Assembly (NCBI GenBank): GCA_009911365.1
Contig: QXXF01000014.1
Location: 56,290 to 120,289 of the forward strand
Origin: Clostridiales bacterium
GTDB lineage: Bacteria; Bacillota; Clostridia; Peptostreptococcales; Anaerovoracaceae
DNA: 64,000 nucleotides
Direction: 5' to 3'
Shown here: positions 1 to 9,475 of the stretch, one piece after another
Numbering within the stretch: the stretch's first letter is position 1
How the letters are laid out: each line of letters opens with the position of its first letter
The notes under the pieces: generated by a model
Database searches by the model: none
What the model was told of the DNA's origin: nothing
The model's input: the letters and a program-made list of their open reading frames with translations, nothing else
Program-made: the position numbers and the translations under genes

Positions 1-33
1 AATCACAATCAAAATTTACGATTCAACGAATGC

Positions 34-936
34 TCATTTTTTGATTTCATCCTTAATAAACTCCCCATAATGCTCTTCCCAATCTTCATCCATCTCATAT
101 AAGCGTGCGGCTGTCTTCTCTATTTTTCTATTTAAAAACTCAATCATTTTACTTCTTGTTTCTTCATAGGTTTCCTCTGTTGCCGCATCTAACATTTCCT
201 GCATGGTTTCTATGATCGCCAGCTGTGTACCCGCAGTTCTGGCTCTGCTGATCTTCTTTTCGTAATCCATGTATTTTTTTGGTGCGCAGCTTGTCTGGTC
301 TTCCTTTTCCAAAGATGCCAGGACACTTGGCATCGGGATCCGATACAGCAGCACATGGGTCAATAATCGCTGCGGCTCTACCTGAAATTTTTCCGCAACC
401 ATTCGTATATTGTCATCGATCAACGATTGGTATCGTTCTTCAAACGCCGCCGCGTCCTCTTCTTCTATCCGAATGTCCAGTCGCGTTCCATTAGGCTTGC
501 CGCCTAATTTTTCCATCAATTTTTGGGAAGCGTAATTGTCTGGCTCCACTCTGCTCATGAAAGCTTCCGTTCCATATTCTGCAGCAATGGATTTCATCAT
601 GCTTGCCAGCGCGTGATAACCAATGCCCTTCCTTTGATAACGCTCCAGCAATTCTATCTCGATCTCCAGCATCCTTTTGCGAATATCCTTGATGCCGCAA
701 TAGCCGCAGAACGCCTTGGTTTCCGCATCAACGACAGCGAATCTTCTGCTGTTTTCTGAGAGCATGTCCTTCCATGTGTTCTTTACAATGGATTCCTTGT
801 TGTACAGTTCTTTAGAAAAGGAAAGTTCTTTTTGTAATTCTATGTAGCTGGTTCGGTCAGCGTCTGTTAAAGGACGTAATCGTATGTCCTGCCTTACGCT
901 CTGGACAATCATCTCTAAATCCTTTTGTTCTGCCAT
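34..936 (-). CDS. GNAT-family N-acetyltransferase with C-terminal extension
   Basis: About 300 residues. The N-terminal half (roughly residues 20-160) reads as a RimJ/RimL-type GNAT domain, with the acetyl-CoA loop motif 'ERYQRKGIGYHAL' and the late strand 'SQKLMEKLGG'. The C-terminal 130 residues are charged and helical and are not part of a standard GNAT fold, so substrate is unknown. Start chosen at the ATG at 936 because a strong GGAGGGG site lies six to seven bases before it; an in-frame ATG five codons upstream lacks one. It stands alone, next to a degraded stretch on its left-hand (downstream-of-promoter) neighbours in the phage-derived region, so it could be chromosomal or cargo. Family call is firm; function is not. 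Confidence 0.75.
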   Translation of the reverse strand: MAEQKDLEMIVQSVRQDIRLRPLTDADRTSYIELQKELSFSKELYNKESIVKNTWKDMLSENSRRFAVVDAETKAFCGYCGIKDIRKRMLEIEIELLERYQRKGIGYHALASMMKSIAAEYGTEAFMSRVEPDNYASQKLMEKLGGKPNGTRLDIRIEEEDAAAFEERYQSLIDDNIRMVAEKFQVEPQRLLTHVLLYRIPMPSVLASLEKEDQTSCAPKKYMDYEKKISRARTAGTQLAIIETMQEMLDAATEETYEETRSKMIEFLNRKIEKTAARLYEMDEDWEEHYGEFIKDEIKK

Positions 937-1128
937 GTTCCCCTCCTTCATCTGTACTCCTTTATTCTGTTGATACTTCTTATTACATCATTATTTTGTC
1001 TGAGTTTCAACTCTTTTTTTACCGTTCTTGGCATAATCAAAAACATATGTGCGGCTATGCGATACTAAAGAAGCCATCTTAAAAAGATTCCGGATACATC
1101 TAACGTTTGGGACACGAGCTCAGGCTAT

Positions 1129-1275
1129 CTAAGCAATAAAACGTTTCACTGCTTCTTTTGGGTTGACTCCTTCCTTCTTCAGATGTAAAGTATTCATAGG
1201 GTTAGACTCATCTCCCCATTCGGGCAATTGTAGGCCGCTGTCACAGAATCGTAGCCCATTTTTAAGAAATATTTA
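1129..1275 (-). pseudogene. Short unidentified coding remnant
   Basis: In the gene-poor stretch 937-1450 one minus-strand frame stays open for about 48 codons and ends with a TAG, reading '...WGDESNPMNTLHLKKEGV...'. It has no start codon with a ribosome binding site and is preceded in frame by stops, so if it is real it is the 3' end of a lost gene. I do not recognise the family. The rest of 937-1450 is AT-rich and shows nothing else I can support. Confidence 0.2.
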
Positions 1276-1450
1276 AGAAACCTACAAAAACTTTAAAAAT
1301 AAATGTGGGTAAACCCATTGAAATCACTTAGGTCGAGTGGTTTCACAAAGGATTTAAAGTGTGACTTACTGTTAATTTTAATTGTGCAATATTCCAGGCT
1401 CTGACGCAAAACGCCCGTGAGATTTTGAGTCCTACAGGGCATAAAACAGT

Positions 1451-1810
1451 TCAAAAATCATTGACTTCCTCGAAGTCGATTCCGCCTTGACGGTTCCGCA
1501 GGCTGTCCACGTATTTCTCAAAGGCGGATTTTTCCGTGGTTGCGCTACCGCCGCCAGAACGTCCTCCCGAACGCCTGCGGCCATAGCCTCTGCGCCCGCA
1601 CCCATATCTCCGGTGACCTCTGGAACCGCCCTTTTTCAGGTACTCTTTCACGTTTTCGATCTTGTCCGTGTTGATGTCGTAGACTTTCGCCAGCTTTTTG
1701 TATGCGTCGAGGGTTTCTTTCTCCTAATCCGCTTTCGCTATCCTTATTCGCTGCGAATTCAGAACCGTAAATTTCTCTGTCGGCGACAGCTTGGCTGATC
1801 CAATGTGCGT
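1451..1810 (-). pseudogene. C-terminal remnant of giant phage-type protein
   Basis: Two overlapping minus-strand frames join by a frameshift near 1730: 'EIYGSEFAANKDSESGLGE' continues as 'ETLDAYKKLAKVYDINTDK', followed by a Gly/Arg-rich segment and the tail 'DSLRNRQGGIDFEEVNDF' before the stop. The style (Gly/Arg-rich linker before an acidic terminus) matches the C-terminal end of very large phage or phage-plasmid internal proteins of the PLxRFG / large polyvalent protein type. Pieces that look like upstream parts of the same kind of protein lie at 10.9-12.4 kb in the same orientation, on the far side of the defence cassette. Family assignment is inference from fragments. Confidence 0.45.
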
Positions 1811-1965
1811 CGCTCACCTCTTCCGATTTCATGTTCCAAGTCACCCGTATGTCAAGCCCACGACAAAAAAATATGAAAACAACAATTGCAAACATATTTC
1901 TTTATGCTTACAATTGCTGTTCATACCCTCATGGAAATAGTACAAATGAAGCTAATACAAAATCT

Positions 1966-4167
1966 TTACGACTGAATTGTACTGATGATCTTTTGAAGTT
2001 CCTCGTTAATTATCTCTTCTGCAACGAAGCCTTCTGTTTGGCTGGTTTCTTTATTTCTTCTCATTGCAATAAGAAAGGCAACAACATCCTTCTTGGTTTC
2101 TTTTAAAAGAATCAAAAATTCATGAGTTGTTACAAATACATTCATACGCGAATAGGCGTCCTCTACATCAATAAATTCACTGAGAGTTTCCTTATTTACT
2201 TGGCGTGTTTCTACAACTAGCCTGACTGCTGTTTTTCCACGAGAGGTACAATAGCTGATAACTTTTGCAAGCGATGTATCATCTGTAACAAGCGTTTCTT
2301 TGATGTGTTTTACAAGTTCTTCGTCAAGTTGGCTCAGCATCCACAAAAAGTTTAGCCCTCCATATTGTGACAGAGCCGCACCTGAATCTATTGCATTGAT
2401 GCATCGCGACTTAAACACAGACTCAAGTTTTAAAAGCTCGTCTAATAAAATCGCTTGTTTATCTTCATTCGGAGCCTTATCGGTATAGCGCCCATGCGTT
2501 ATTTCAAAATCCCGCAAAAGCAACGCTAATATTGATGGTTCGACCATTTTATCCTCAAATATGCTTCGCAGAAATGAAAAACGCTCCACCATATCAATTG
2601 CTTCCAGCAAAGGATCTACGCAAAACAGTAATCTCCATGCAAATGGAATGGTAAAGAACCCTTTTTCCTCAACTTCAAAAGAGCTCCACATCCGGCAAAG
2701 ACATCGTATTAAAATTGCAGCTCTTTCAGAAGGGATATTTTTCGAATCACCTTTGTTCGCATACGCTTCAATTTCTTCTAGCAATCGAATAATTTTTCCA
2801 TCCTGGTATAATTGGGTAATGTATGTTACAAGTTCTTTTTCACTTGCTTCATATATAAGTTTTCTCATAGTTGCAGTTGAAATTGCATCATCTTCAAGAG
2901 AGAGGGAAAAATAGCGATCAAAGCATTCCGGAACAGCAATATTACAATTGATCAAAAAATTCCTATGATCGTAATAGCGACCAAAAGAATAGGTGCTTCC
3001 CAACGCCGCTTCCATTTTTGGAAATAGAATCCCAAGAATACTTGTGGCTGCTTCTTCATTCGCAGCAATCCCCTCTGAGAAAATATGACTAACAGCTTTC
3101 TTGATTTTCTCTTCATCAATTTTTTGACGATCATATGAGTAACTGCCAATTGAACCACATAGCATATCTTTGTAATTATTCAGAGTGGAGTAGATAGCCG
3201 GTTCAAATACTTGAAGACACGTCAGACCGAGGAGATCGACAGGATCGGTCTCACCTTGCAATAGCTGATATTTCAAGTAAAATACATTTGAATATCGAAT
3301 AACATCCCGAATGGATTTAATATAATTTTTTACTCCATACTGGAATAATTCTGCCCATGTTGCTTTGTCCCATCGGTTATCCGGTATATCTCCAAGTATC
3401 CCATTGAGCTTTGAAAAAAGAGCATCATGAATACTTTCCATACTCGGCGCAGGTATTTCAAATGGAACCTGTATAACTTTTTCAAGGTATTCTCGTCCAT
3501 CTCCGTGTTGCACTGTGCCAAGCGCACGCACCACAACATCATAATCAAAAGCAAGTAAATATACCGCGTTTGGGAAATCTGCTAGTGCTTTTACCAACTG
3601 AAAAACAGCGATAATCTCTTCTTCTGAAAGTCGGTCAATATCATCTATAGAGACAATTATTTTTAAATTCTCCTTAACCATTGTGCGGATAATCTCATCT
3701 TTTTGTCCCTGCATATCGTTACTCTTTCGGTTCATGCGCTTTCTTGCCTTGGTTGTAAACATTTTACCGGCTGCTGCAATTGCGGCTCCTGCATATGGGA
3801 TAAGACTGGCTGCATCAAAAATATCCGCATATTGATCGACCAATTCACACACAGTATCTGCCGTAGGTTTTTTCATTTTTATTGCGCTTGCTAACTGTTT
3901 AAAGAATTGGGTAATAAGTTGTTTTGGATCAGAACAGAGCCAGGGATTAAACCTTAATATGACCACATCTGTACTACTGCGTTCTATTTGCTCTATTACC
4001 ATATTTAGTAATGAAGTCTTTCCGCTTCCCCATGCGCCATACAGACCCACAGTAAAAGAAGTAGGAAAAGCTGATTGCAATATAACATTGGCAAGGCTTT
4101 TTACAAACGATTCTCGATTTAGTTTATCTTCAGAAGATTTCATAATGGGAAGATCCGGACTGATCAT
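1966..4167 (-). CDS. KAP-family P-loop NTPase
   Basis: About 733 residues. A Walker A motif 'GAWGSGKTS' lies near residues 44-52 and a Walker B 'IVSIDDIDRLS' near 170-180, the arrangement of the KAP NTPase family (PF07693). A hydrophobic, Gly/Ala-rich segment inserted between the Walker motifs (around 'ASLIPYAGAAIAAAGKMF') is typical of KAP proteins, which often carry membrane-associated insertions there. KAP NTPases occur in phage-defence loci and on mobile elements; a precise role is unknown. Start chosen at the ATG at 4167, behind GAGGTGG; the GTG three codons upstream overlaps that site. It is the last gene of the minus-strand cassette with RhuM, Fic and IetAS. No clear terminator was seen downstream. 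Confidence 0.8.
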   Translation of the reverse strand: MISPDLPIMKSSEDKLNRESFVKSLANVILQSAFPTSFTVGLYGAWGSGKTSLLNMVIEQIERSSTDVVILRFNPWLCSDPKQLITQFFKQLASAIKMKKPTADTVCELVDQYADIFDAASLIPYAGAAIAAAGKMFTTKARKRMNRKSNDMQGQKDEIIRTMVKENLKIIVSIDDIDRLSEEEIIAVFQLVKALADFPNAVYLLAFDYDVVVRALGTVQHGDGREYLEKVIQVPFEIPAPSMESIHDALFSKLNGILGDIPDNRWDKATWAELFQYGVKNYIKSIRDVIRYSNVFYLKYQLLQGETDPVDLLGLTCLQVFEPAIYSTLNNYKDMLCGSIGSYSYDRQKIDEEKIKKAVSHIFSEGIAANEEAATSILGILFPKMEAALGSTYSFGRYYDHRNFLINCNIAVPECFDRYFSLSLEDDAISTATMRKLIYEASEKELVTYITQLYQDGKIIRLLEEIEAYANKGDSKNIPSERAAILIRCLCRMWSSFEVEEKGFFTIPFAWRLLFCVDPLLEAIDMVERFSFLRSIFEDKMVEPSILALLLRDFEITHGRYTDKAPNEDKQAILLDELLKLESVFKSRCINAIDSGAALSQYGGLNFLWMLSQLDEELVKHIKETLVTDDTSLAKVISYCTSRGKTAVRLVVETRQVNKETLSEFIDVEDAYSRMNVFVTTHEFLILLKETKKDVVAFLIAMRRNKETSQTEGFVAEEIINEELQKIISTIQS

Positions 4168-4357
4168 TAATACCACCTCACAATATCTGAATAATTTATA
4201 TCAGTTAACTTCGATAGCTTTCACTCTCTATAAAATTCTGCATCTCTATCCATCTGACTTTCAAGTAAAGTCACAGGTATATAAGGTAATTCCATAGTGC
4301 TGCCTCCTGTCATAATATTTCGGAAAAGGCTCTGCTTTCATTACACCTTACTGTAAA

Positions 4358-4555
4358 TCAAAACATCTCCAGCCATTTCACTTCAACCTTTTGCCCCTCA
4401 CTCACAGCACTGCTCTCAATATTGATATTTCTCAGCATTTGCTTGAATGCCAAACGGTCGAAGTTGGAGCCACTGTGATTGGTGCCAATATAAACTTGGC
4501 TGATAAATAATTCATGCTCTGTAACCCACCTTCCTGCTTGCGTCAGATTAGGCAA
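4358..4555 (-). CDS. Small ORF of unknown function behind rhuM
   Basis: A 65-codon frame that can only start at a TTG two bases after the RhuM stop codon; no ribosome binding site fits that start well. The reading is protein-like ('YIGTNHSGSNFDRLAFKQM', then '...KVEVKWLEMF' at the end), so it may be the C-terminal remnant of a larger gene rather than an intact small one. I do not recognise the family. The gap to the KAP gene (4168-4357) holds nothing else I can name. Confidence 0.35.
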   Translation of the reverse strand: MPNLTQAGRWVTEHELFISQVYIGTNHSGSNFDRLAFKQMLRNINIESSAVSEGQKVEVKWLEMF

Positions 4556-4557
4556 AA

Positions 4558-5550
4558 TTATTTTTTATCTTCCAACTCTTGTAATTCTTCTATACTTTCA
4601 AGAAAATGGCATTCCACCGGAGAAAGGATATCCTCCTGCTTTTTCCGATATTTGTCGTATTCTCCATGCGCCTTTTCAAGAGCCTGTTTATGAGTAACTC
4701 TTCCTTTTGTAGTTAAAATATCCCTTCTTGTCATTTTCAGATAGTCGTCAATTGTTTCCAGCCAGTCTTTCATATACATTGGTTCTTGATTCAAGGCATG
4801 GACTTCCGCAATATCTAAATACGCCGTAACGATTTTATTTAACGCATCTATTTCTTTTTCGCTTAAATAATTCTTTGCAACCTCTACATCAGAACGTTTA
4901 ATCTCCTTTCCAGCCCACGATGTTAATCCCATATTGTCCTTATCTGCATCTGCCCGCTGATAGATTACTTCTGCCGCTGTGTGCTTATGAGCCGCCCAGT
5001 GCATTTTATTTTGTACCTGCTTAAAAAATATAATCGAACTCTCTGCTTTTGGGTCATAATCAATACTTGTTGCATATATTTCCAGAACTTTTCTCCAAAA
5101 CACTTTTTCAGAAGAACGAATATCACGGATACGAGCTAACAATTCATCAAAATAATTTCCGCCTCCAAGATTCTTAAGTCGATCATCATCTAATGCGAAC
5201 CCTTTTTTCATATATTCCTTCAAAATAGAAGCAGCCCATATTCTAAACTGTGTTCCTCTCAGGGATTTTACTCGATAACCAACGGAAATAATAACATCTA
5301 AATTATAGAAATCCACCTGATAGGTCTTACCGTCAGAAGCAGTGTAGGCAAATTTTGCCCAAACTGCTTCTTTTGCCAATTCTCCTTCTTTAAAAATATT
5401 TCTTATATGTTTTCCGATTACACTTTTATCTCGTTGAAATAATTCGGCCATCTGATCTATGGAGAGCCAAACCGTGTCATGGTCAAATGTAACTTCTATT
5501 TTTGTGACTCCATCTTCTGTAGTGTACATGATGATATTTGATTGCGTCAT
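4558..5550 (-). CDS. rhuM: RhuM-family protein
   Basis: About 330 residues. The N-terminal part 'VWLSIDQMAELFQRDKSV' followed by 'HIRNIFKEGEL' is the signature of the RhuM family (PF13310), first named from a Salmonella pathogenicity island and common beside restriction and toxin genes; the molecular activity is not established. Residues about 90-120 ('DFYNLDVIISVGYRVKS') are the most conserved part of the family and are intact. The start at 5550 is set by GGAGGG four bases before the ATG. It sits between a Fic gene and a KAP NTPase gene, all transcribed leftward, consistent with a defence or addiction cassette. Confidence 0.88.
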   Translation of the reverse strand: MTQSNIIMYTTEDGVTKIEVTFDHDTVWLSIDQMAELFQRDKSVIGKHIRNIFKEGELAKEAVWAKFAYTASDGKTYQVDFYNLDVIISVGYRVKSLRGTQFRIWAASILKEYMKKGFALDDDRLKNLGGGNYFDELLARIRDIRSSEKVFWRKVLEIYATSIDYDPKAESSIIFFKQVQNKMHWAAHKHTAAEVIYQRADADKDNMGLTSWAGKEIKRSDVEVAKNYLSEKEIDALNKIVTAYLDIAEVHALNQEPMYMKDWLETIDDYLKMTRRDILTTKGRVTHKQALEKAHGEYDKYRKKQEDILSPVECHFLESIEELQELEDKK

Positions 5551-5645
5551 TATACCCTCCAAATATTAGATATTTATAGATGCCTAAAGTTCAGGAATAA
5601 ACAGTCGATAACTTAATCTTATCGAATATTTCCTAAAAATGAACA

Positions 5646-6764
5646 TTATTCTTGTATAAAAAGAGATGCAAGAGAAGCATACTCCCAAATACGATTCCTC
5701 ACATTATCGTTTTTTTGAATGACGATACCATTCTCACTCAATATGTGCACAGCCATTGATATTGAATTGAACGAACTACCCAACTGCTTTGCAGCATGGG
5801 AAATGCTAGTCACAGGAAAGATCTTGAGGTAATCATATACGATCCAAACGCTCTTAGGCAGCAATTGTATTTCTTTTAAATGATTTTTATCTTTGACCAC
5901 AATAGCTTCATACTGTATCAGCAAATGAGCTGATCTTTTTGCAGCTTTGCCTATAGCGTCTACGAAGAACTTAATCCAACGAATATAACCACCACTGTAT
6001 TGCGTTGTTTGTAACAAGTCAAAATATTCATTCTTATTATGGTATAAGTATTCAGATAAGCATATCAACAGTAATGTTTCGTTTGCGATATCACGAAGTG
6101 CCATCTGAACTATTATTCGCCCAACGATACCATTGTATCGCTCAAATGGATGTATCATTTCAAATTGATAATGAACTAAAGCTGCCTTTATCAATGGGTC
6201 AGTGTCTTTGTCATTATATAAATAGGCAGAAATATCTGCTAGCGCTGGCAAAACTGCATCAGGGGCTGTAGGGTTGTAAGATTTGAGATTCGTCCTGACA
6301 CCCAATAAAAAAGTCTGCTTGTCCCTAATATCAACTGGCTTACTAACTACATCACCATATAATGCAATTCCGCAAAGTTCACTTAAATCTGGAGCTGAAA
6401 TAGTCCTATCCATCGCTGCTTTATAAGCTAGTTCAAGATTATTGATTCGTGCAATATCTCCTTTGTCGCCCCCACGACTGACAAGTACCTCTTGGAAAGA
6501 AGGAGCATCATAGTCAACCATCAGGGAATATGTGCATTCTTTTAATAGCATTAATTCGCTGAATGCATCTTTATTTGGGGCATATTTAAGAAGCCCCTCC
6601 AGGAATCCAATATTCCGGTGAGCCTCAATTAACAAAGCAGATAGTTCATCATCCATTTTATACATGTCCCCATGCATTAGAGGTCGAGGGGTAAATGTAT
6701 AATATTTAAAATCGTCTATGTTGTCATCAATATGCTCAATATAGTCTCCTGTATAGGGAAGCAT
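5646..6764 (-). CDS. Fic/DOC-family protein with atypical active-site motif
   Basis: 372 residues, the usual length for a Fic protein with an N-terminal helical domain (PF13784-like, residues about 30-110) and a C-terminal winged-helix-like end. Fic enzymes transfer AMP or related groups onto proteins. The catalytic loop reads 'HPFERYNGIVGR' near residues 205-216: the His, Pro-Phe, Asn-Gly and final Arg of the family motif are present, but the acidic Mg-binding position after HPFx is Arg, and the Arg of NGR is Ile. This is either a divergent subfamily or a weakened enzyme. The gene is leftward, about 95 bases upstream of rhuM. Start is taken at the first ATG; the upstream ribosome site is poor. 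Confidence 0.8.
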   Translation of the reverse strand: MLPYTGDYIEHIDDNIDDFKYYTFTPRPLMHGDMYKMDDELSALLIEAHRNIGFLEGLLKYAPNKDAFSELMLLKECTYSLMVDYDAPSFQEVLVSRGGDKGDIARINNLELAYKAAMDRTISAPDLSELCGIALYGDVVSKPVDIRDKQTFLLGVRTNLKSYNPTAPDAVLPALADISAYLYNDKDTDPLIKAALVHYQFEMIHPFERYNGIVGRIIVQMALRDIANETLLLICLSEYLYHNKNEYFDLLQTTQYSGGYIRWIKFFVDAIGKAAKRSAHLLIQYEAIVVKDKNHLKEIQLLPKSVWIVYDYLKIFPVTSISHAAKQLGSSFNSISMAVHILSENGIVIQKNDNVRNRIWEYASLASLFIQE

Positions 6765-7164
6765 CTCGTATACCTCAATAGTAAAAATCTATTTTCATCA
6801 TATCACAAATTTTGAAATAAGAAAAGGGCTATTACTTAAATCTATTTCAAAAATCTAAGTAATAATGAAATATAAATCAAAAATCGAATTTCATGACTTA
6901 GGCATTCCCACGCAACTATTTTTTTCTGCTTTTTCACCTTTTTGCACTTGATTTCACTAATATTTTATGGTGTTTTAACTGTTTTTCTTGTACTTATGGT
7001 TTAAATTATACTCAAATATCTATTGAATGTGGTTTTGTCGTCAGCTTAGCGTAAACGAGTAGACTTCATTTAAAGTCATGTATTCATTTGGATAGGTACA
7101 TGCTATGGAGCATTTATGTTATTTCTTTTTTGCTATCCAGGTAGCAAAGATTAAATGTATTAAA
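6765..7164. other. AT-rich intergenic stretch
   Basis: About 400 bases between the Fic gene and the subtilase terminator hold no convincing ORF or RNA gene. The sequence is very AT-rich and would contain the Fic promoter on the minus strand; I could not single out a good -35/-10 pair. Confidence 0.5.
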
Positions 7165-7197
7165 AAACGCTATAGGTTGTGTCTATAGCGCTTTTCT
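7165..7197 (-). terminator. Rho-independent terminator behind the subtilase
   Basis: The stem arms CGCTATAG and CTATAGCG surround a seven-base loop, with A-runs on the left and T-runs on the right, so the hairpin could work in both directions. It starts 8 bases past the subtilase stop codon. Confidence 0.75.
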
Positions 7198-7204
7198 ATA
7201 CAGT

Positions 7205-9475
7205 TTATAATTCGACAAAAATTTGATTCTCTACTTTTATGTTGATTGGTACAAGATTTCGATATTGAGCTAAAATATCGTCATATAAAACTCCAGGATA
7301 TTTTGGAATCTCTACTGTGATGGCAACAAAATATTTCATGGGTGTAGTCCCGACAATATCTCTATTCATTCCATGAAGTATGAAGAAAGGATTGCTCAAA
7401 GAAGACACTCTCATAGTAATAGTTTTTTTGGTCACAGTATCCCATTTTAAATGCTGTGACCGTAATTCATCTTCACTCAAAAATTGCTTTGGCGGTTTAG
7501 AGATTGGTAGATCAGAACGACTATATCCTAAATCATATAGTTCTTTTTCTGCGTCTGTTCCCGCAAAGGCTGCTTTTTGCTTTCTGCCATGTATTGTGTT
7601 TTTGAAATAATTGTAATGTTTATCATGCGGGTAAAAATAATCTTCTACACAATTACAAGTATAAGAATCAACATCATTTGGATTTAATTCAGATAATGTT
7701 GAAAGCGTCCATGTTATATTGGCATTGCATTTAAGTCCATTTATGTCAGGGAGAAGAATAGGGAGTTCTATATTTTGTTTAGGAGCAATATTTCCTTCAT
7801 ATAAAACAACAACTTTATTGTCTTCACAATTTAGGATATTTGTAACATCATCAATACAGAATCCGAATCCTATTTCTTCGATGCTATATTCATCTGAATC
7901 TTCTGCCGTGTGAATAAGCAATGTTTTAGCCATGTGCTGAGAGATTTCAGAGGATAAGGCCATCATTTTTCCTAGTTTACCAGTAACAATAGGGGAGGCA
8001 AAACTGGTTCCACATTCTACAGTTGTTTTATTTGGTATAGTGCTTATTAAAACAGCTGGATTTTCTGGTGATCCTCCAAATTCCAGAACATCAGGCTTTA
8101 CTTTGCACCCCTCACGTCCAGGGCCAATGCAACTATAACTAGCTCTTATCTTTTCTCCATTTTTGTCAAATGTATAAGCACCAATTCCTAAACCATTAAC
8201 CAAGTCTGAAGGAGCCTGTATCCTATTAAAAGGATAAGGCAAATCTCCGTCATTTCCGGCAGCAACACAAAATAGTGGATGATGAGGAAGCATGGAAAGT
8301 CTATCCAATGCATAGGTAAAACGACTAATGTCATCATCTACAATTGCACCACGAGGACCAAAAGATAAATTATATAATGCAGTTTCCGTATGGTTATGCA
8401 CGATTTGTTCTATTTGGTCGATTGCAGGATATAGCCCGCTATCTTCTATAGGATTTCCCGTTTGCTGTTGGGGTAATACTCTATATGAGTCAACAGAAAC
8501 AATCGGTGTTTCAAGCTGTTCGGTTGATGGCTTATAATTCAACAGTCCGTATAAAACAGCACCACAAACAGCAGTTCCGTGTGCAGTAAGTGCTGGATGT
8601 CCAGAGATAGGTGTCAGTTCATGTGCGGTGACAAAATCTTTTAAATGAGGTAATGTTGAATCTGCACCACCATCAAAAACGCCTACTCGCATTTGAGGAG
8701 CCCCTTTATATAATGGTGGAACTGGTGCGTCAAAAAAAGAGTTGCCACGCATATTGGGTATATTAAGTTCTCCTAAAGGATGAACTGTTCTTAAGGGGTT
8801 GAATTTTATCAATCTTTCTAATGTTTCGTGATTACATACGGCAGCACAGAACAAAGGGCCATTTTCATAACTGGATATTTTATATTTATCTGTTTCTAAA
8901 TCTAAAAGGGTTAAGAATTGTTGCATTGCAAAAGTGTCATTCCATATAAATGGGTGTAAAACAATTTCAACTAACCCGCTATCCCATGTACCTGAAAAGC
9001 CTGAAATTTTTTCTGTAGAATCAAGTAAATCAATTGTCCGAATAGTTGAAATTTGATTTTGCCAGGTAACAGTGTTGTCTTTTTGTCCAGACTCCAATAT
9101 GTATTTTAGGTTTTCTAGTCCGCGATCACTGGTTTTTGCAAAATATAATTTCGATTTAACCAGACCTTCTTCAGACTTTGAAATTATATATTTACGACCT
9201 CCGATAGGAGTAATACCATCCACCGATAAAATCATATCAGGCGAATAAGATTTAGCTTCAAATTTTGGTTCCATACGAATGCAGACAACTTTTTCTTGTA
9301 AAAAAATTTCGTCATTTCTTTGGACTTCTTCTTGAATAGAAGCAATATCCTTGATTAAAGCTATCTTATTTTCGTGATAAGTATGGGGGAGTTTTTGAGG
9401 TCCTCCATAGTAACGTTTTTCAATATCTTTTACATATAATTCTCCGCGTCCTAAAATAGGATGTTTGTTACTCAT
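7205..9475 (-). CDS. ietS: S8 subtilisin-like protease, IetS-like
   Basis: 756 residues. The subtilase catalytic triad is visible: Asp in 'VGVFDGGAD' (about residue 266), His in 'AHGTAVCGAV' (about 298) and Ser in 'GTSFASPIVTG' (about 490), with the oxyanion Asn region 'CVAAGNDGD' between them. There is no signal peptide, so it should act inside the cell. The first ~250 residues and the last ~200 are outside the protease domain. Its start overlaps the end of the AAA ATPase gene by 8 bases. A subtilase paired with an AAA ATPase is the architecture of IetAS, described as a plasmid stability pair and later as an anti-phage system. Symbol given by architecture, not by alignment. Confidence 0.85.
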   Translation of the reverse strand: MSNKHPILGRGELYVKDIEKRYYGGPQKLPHTYHENKIALIKDIASIQEEVQRNDEIFLQEKVVCIRMEPKFEAKSYSPDMILSVDGITPIGGRKYIISKSEEGLVKSKLYFAKTSDRGLENLKYILESGQKDNTVTWQNQISTIRTIDLLDSTEKISGFSGTWDSGLVEIVLHPFIWNDTFAMQQFLTLLDLETDKYKISSYENGPLFCAAVCNHETLERLIKFNPLRTVHPLGELNIPNMRGNSFFDAPVPPLYKGAPQMRVGVFDGGADSTLPHLKDFVTAHELTPISGHPALTAHGTAVCGAVLYGLLNYKPSTEQLETPIVSVDSYRVLPQQQTGNPIEDSGLYPAIDQIEQIVHNHTETALYNLSFGPRGAIVDDDISRFTYALDRLSMLPHHPLFCVAAGNDGDLPYPFNRIQAPSDLVNGLGIGAYTFDKNGEKIRASYSCIGPGREGCKVKPDVLEFGGSPENPAVLISTIPNKTTVECGTSFASPIVTGKLGKMMALSSEISQHMAKTLLIHTAEDSDEYSIEEIGFGFCIDDVTNILNCEDNKVVVLYEGNIAPKQNIELPILLPDINGLKCNANITWTLSTLSELNPNDVDSYTCNCVEDYFYPHDKHYNYFKNTIHGRKQKAAFAGTDAEKELYDLGYSRSDLPISKPPKQFLSEDELRSQHLKWDTVTKKTITMRVSSLSNPFFILHGMNRDIVGTTPMKYFVAITVEIPKYPGVLYDDILAQYRNLVPINIKVENQIFVEL

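Noticed and set aside
1487-1798. Plus-strand open frame opposite the phage-type remnant
   Set aside because: Composition is Arg/Ala/Ser-rich as the mirror of a Gly/Arg-rich minus-strand frame, with no ribosome site.
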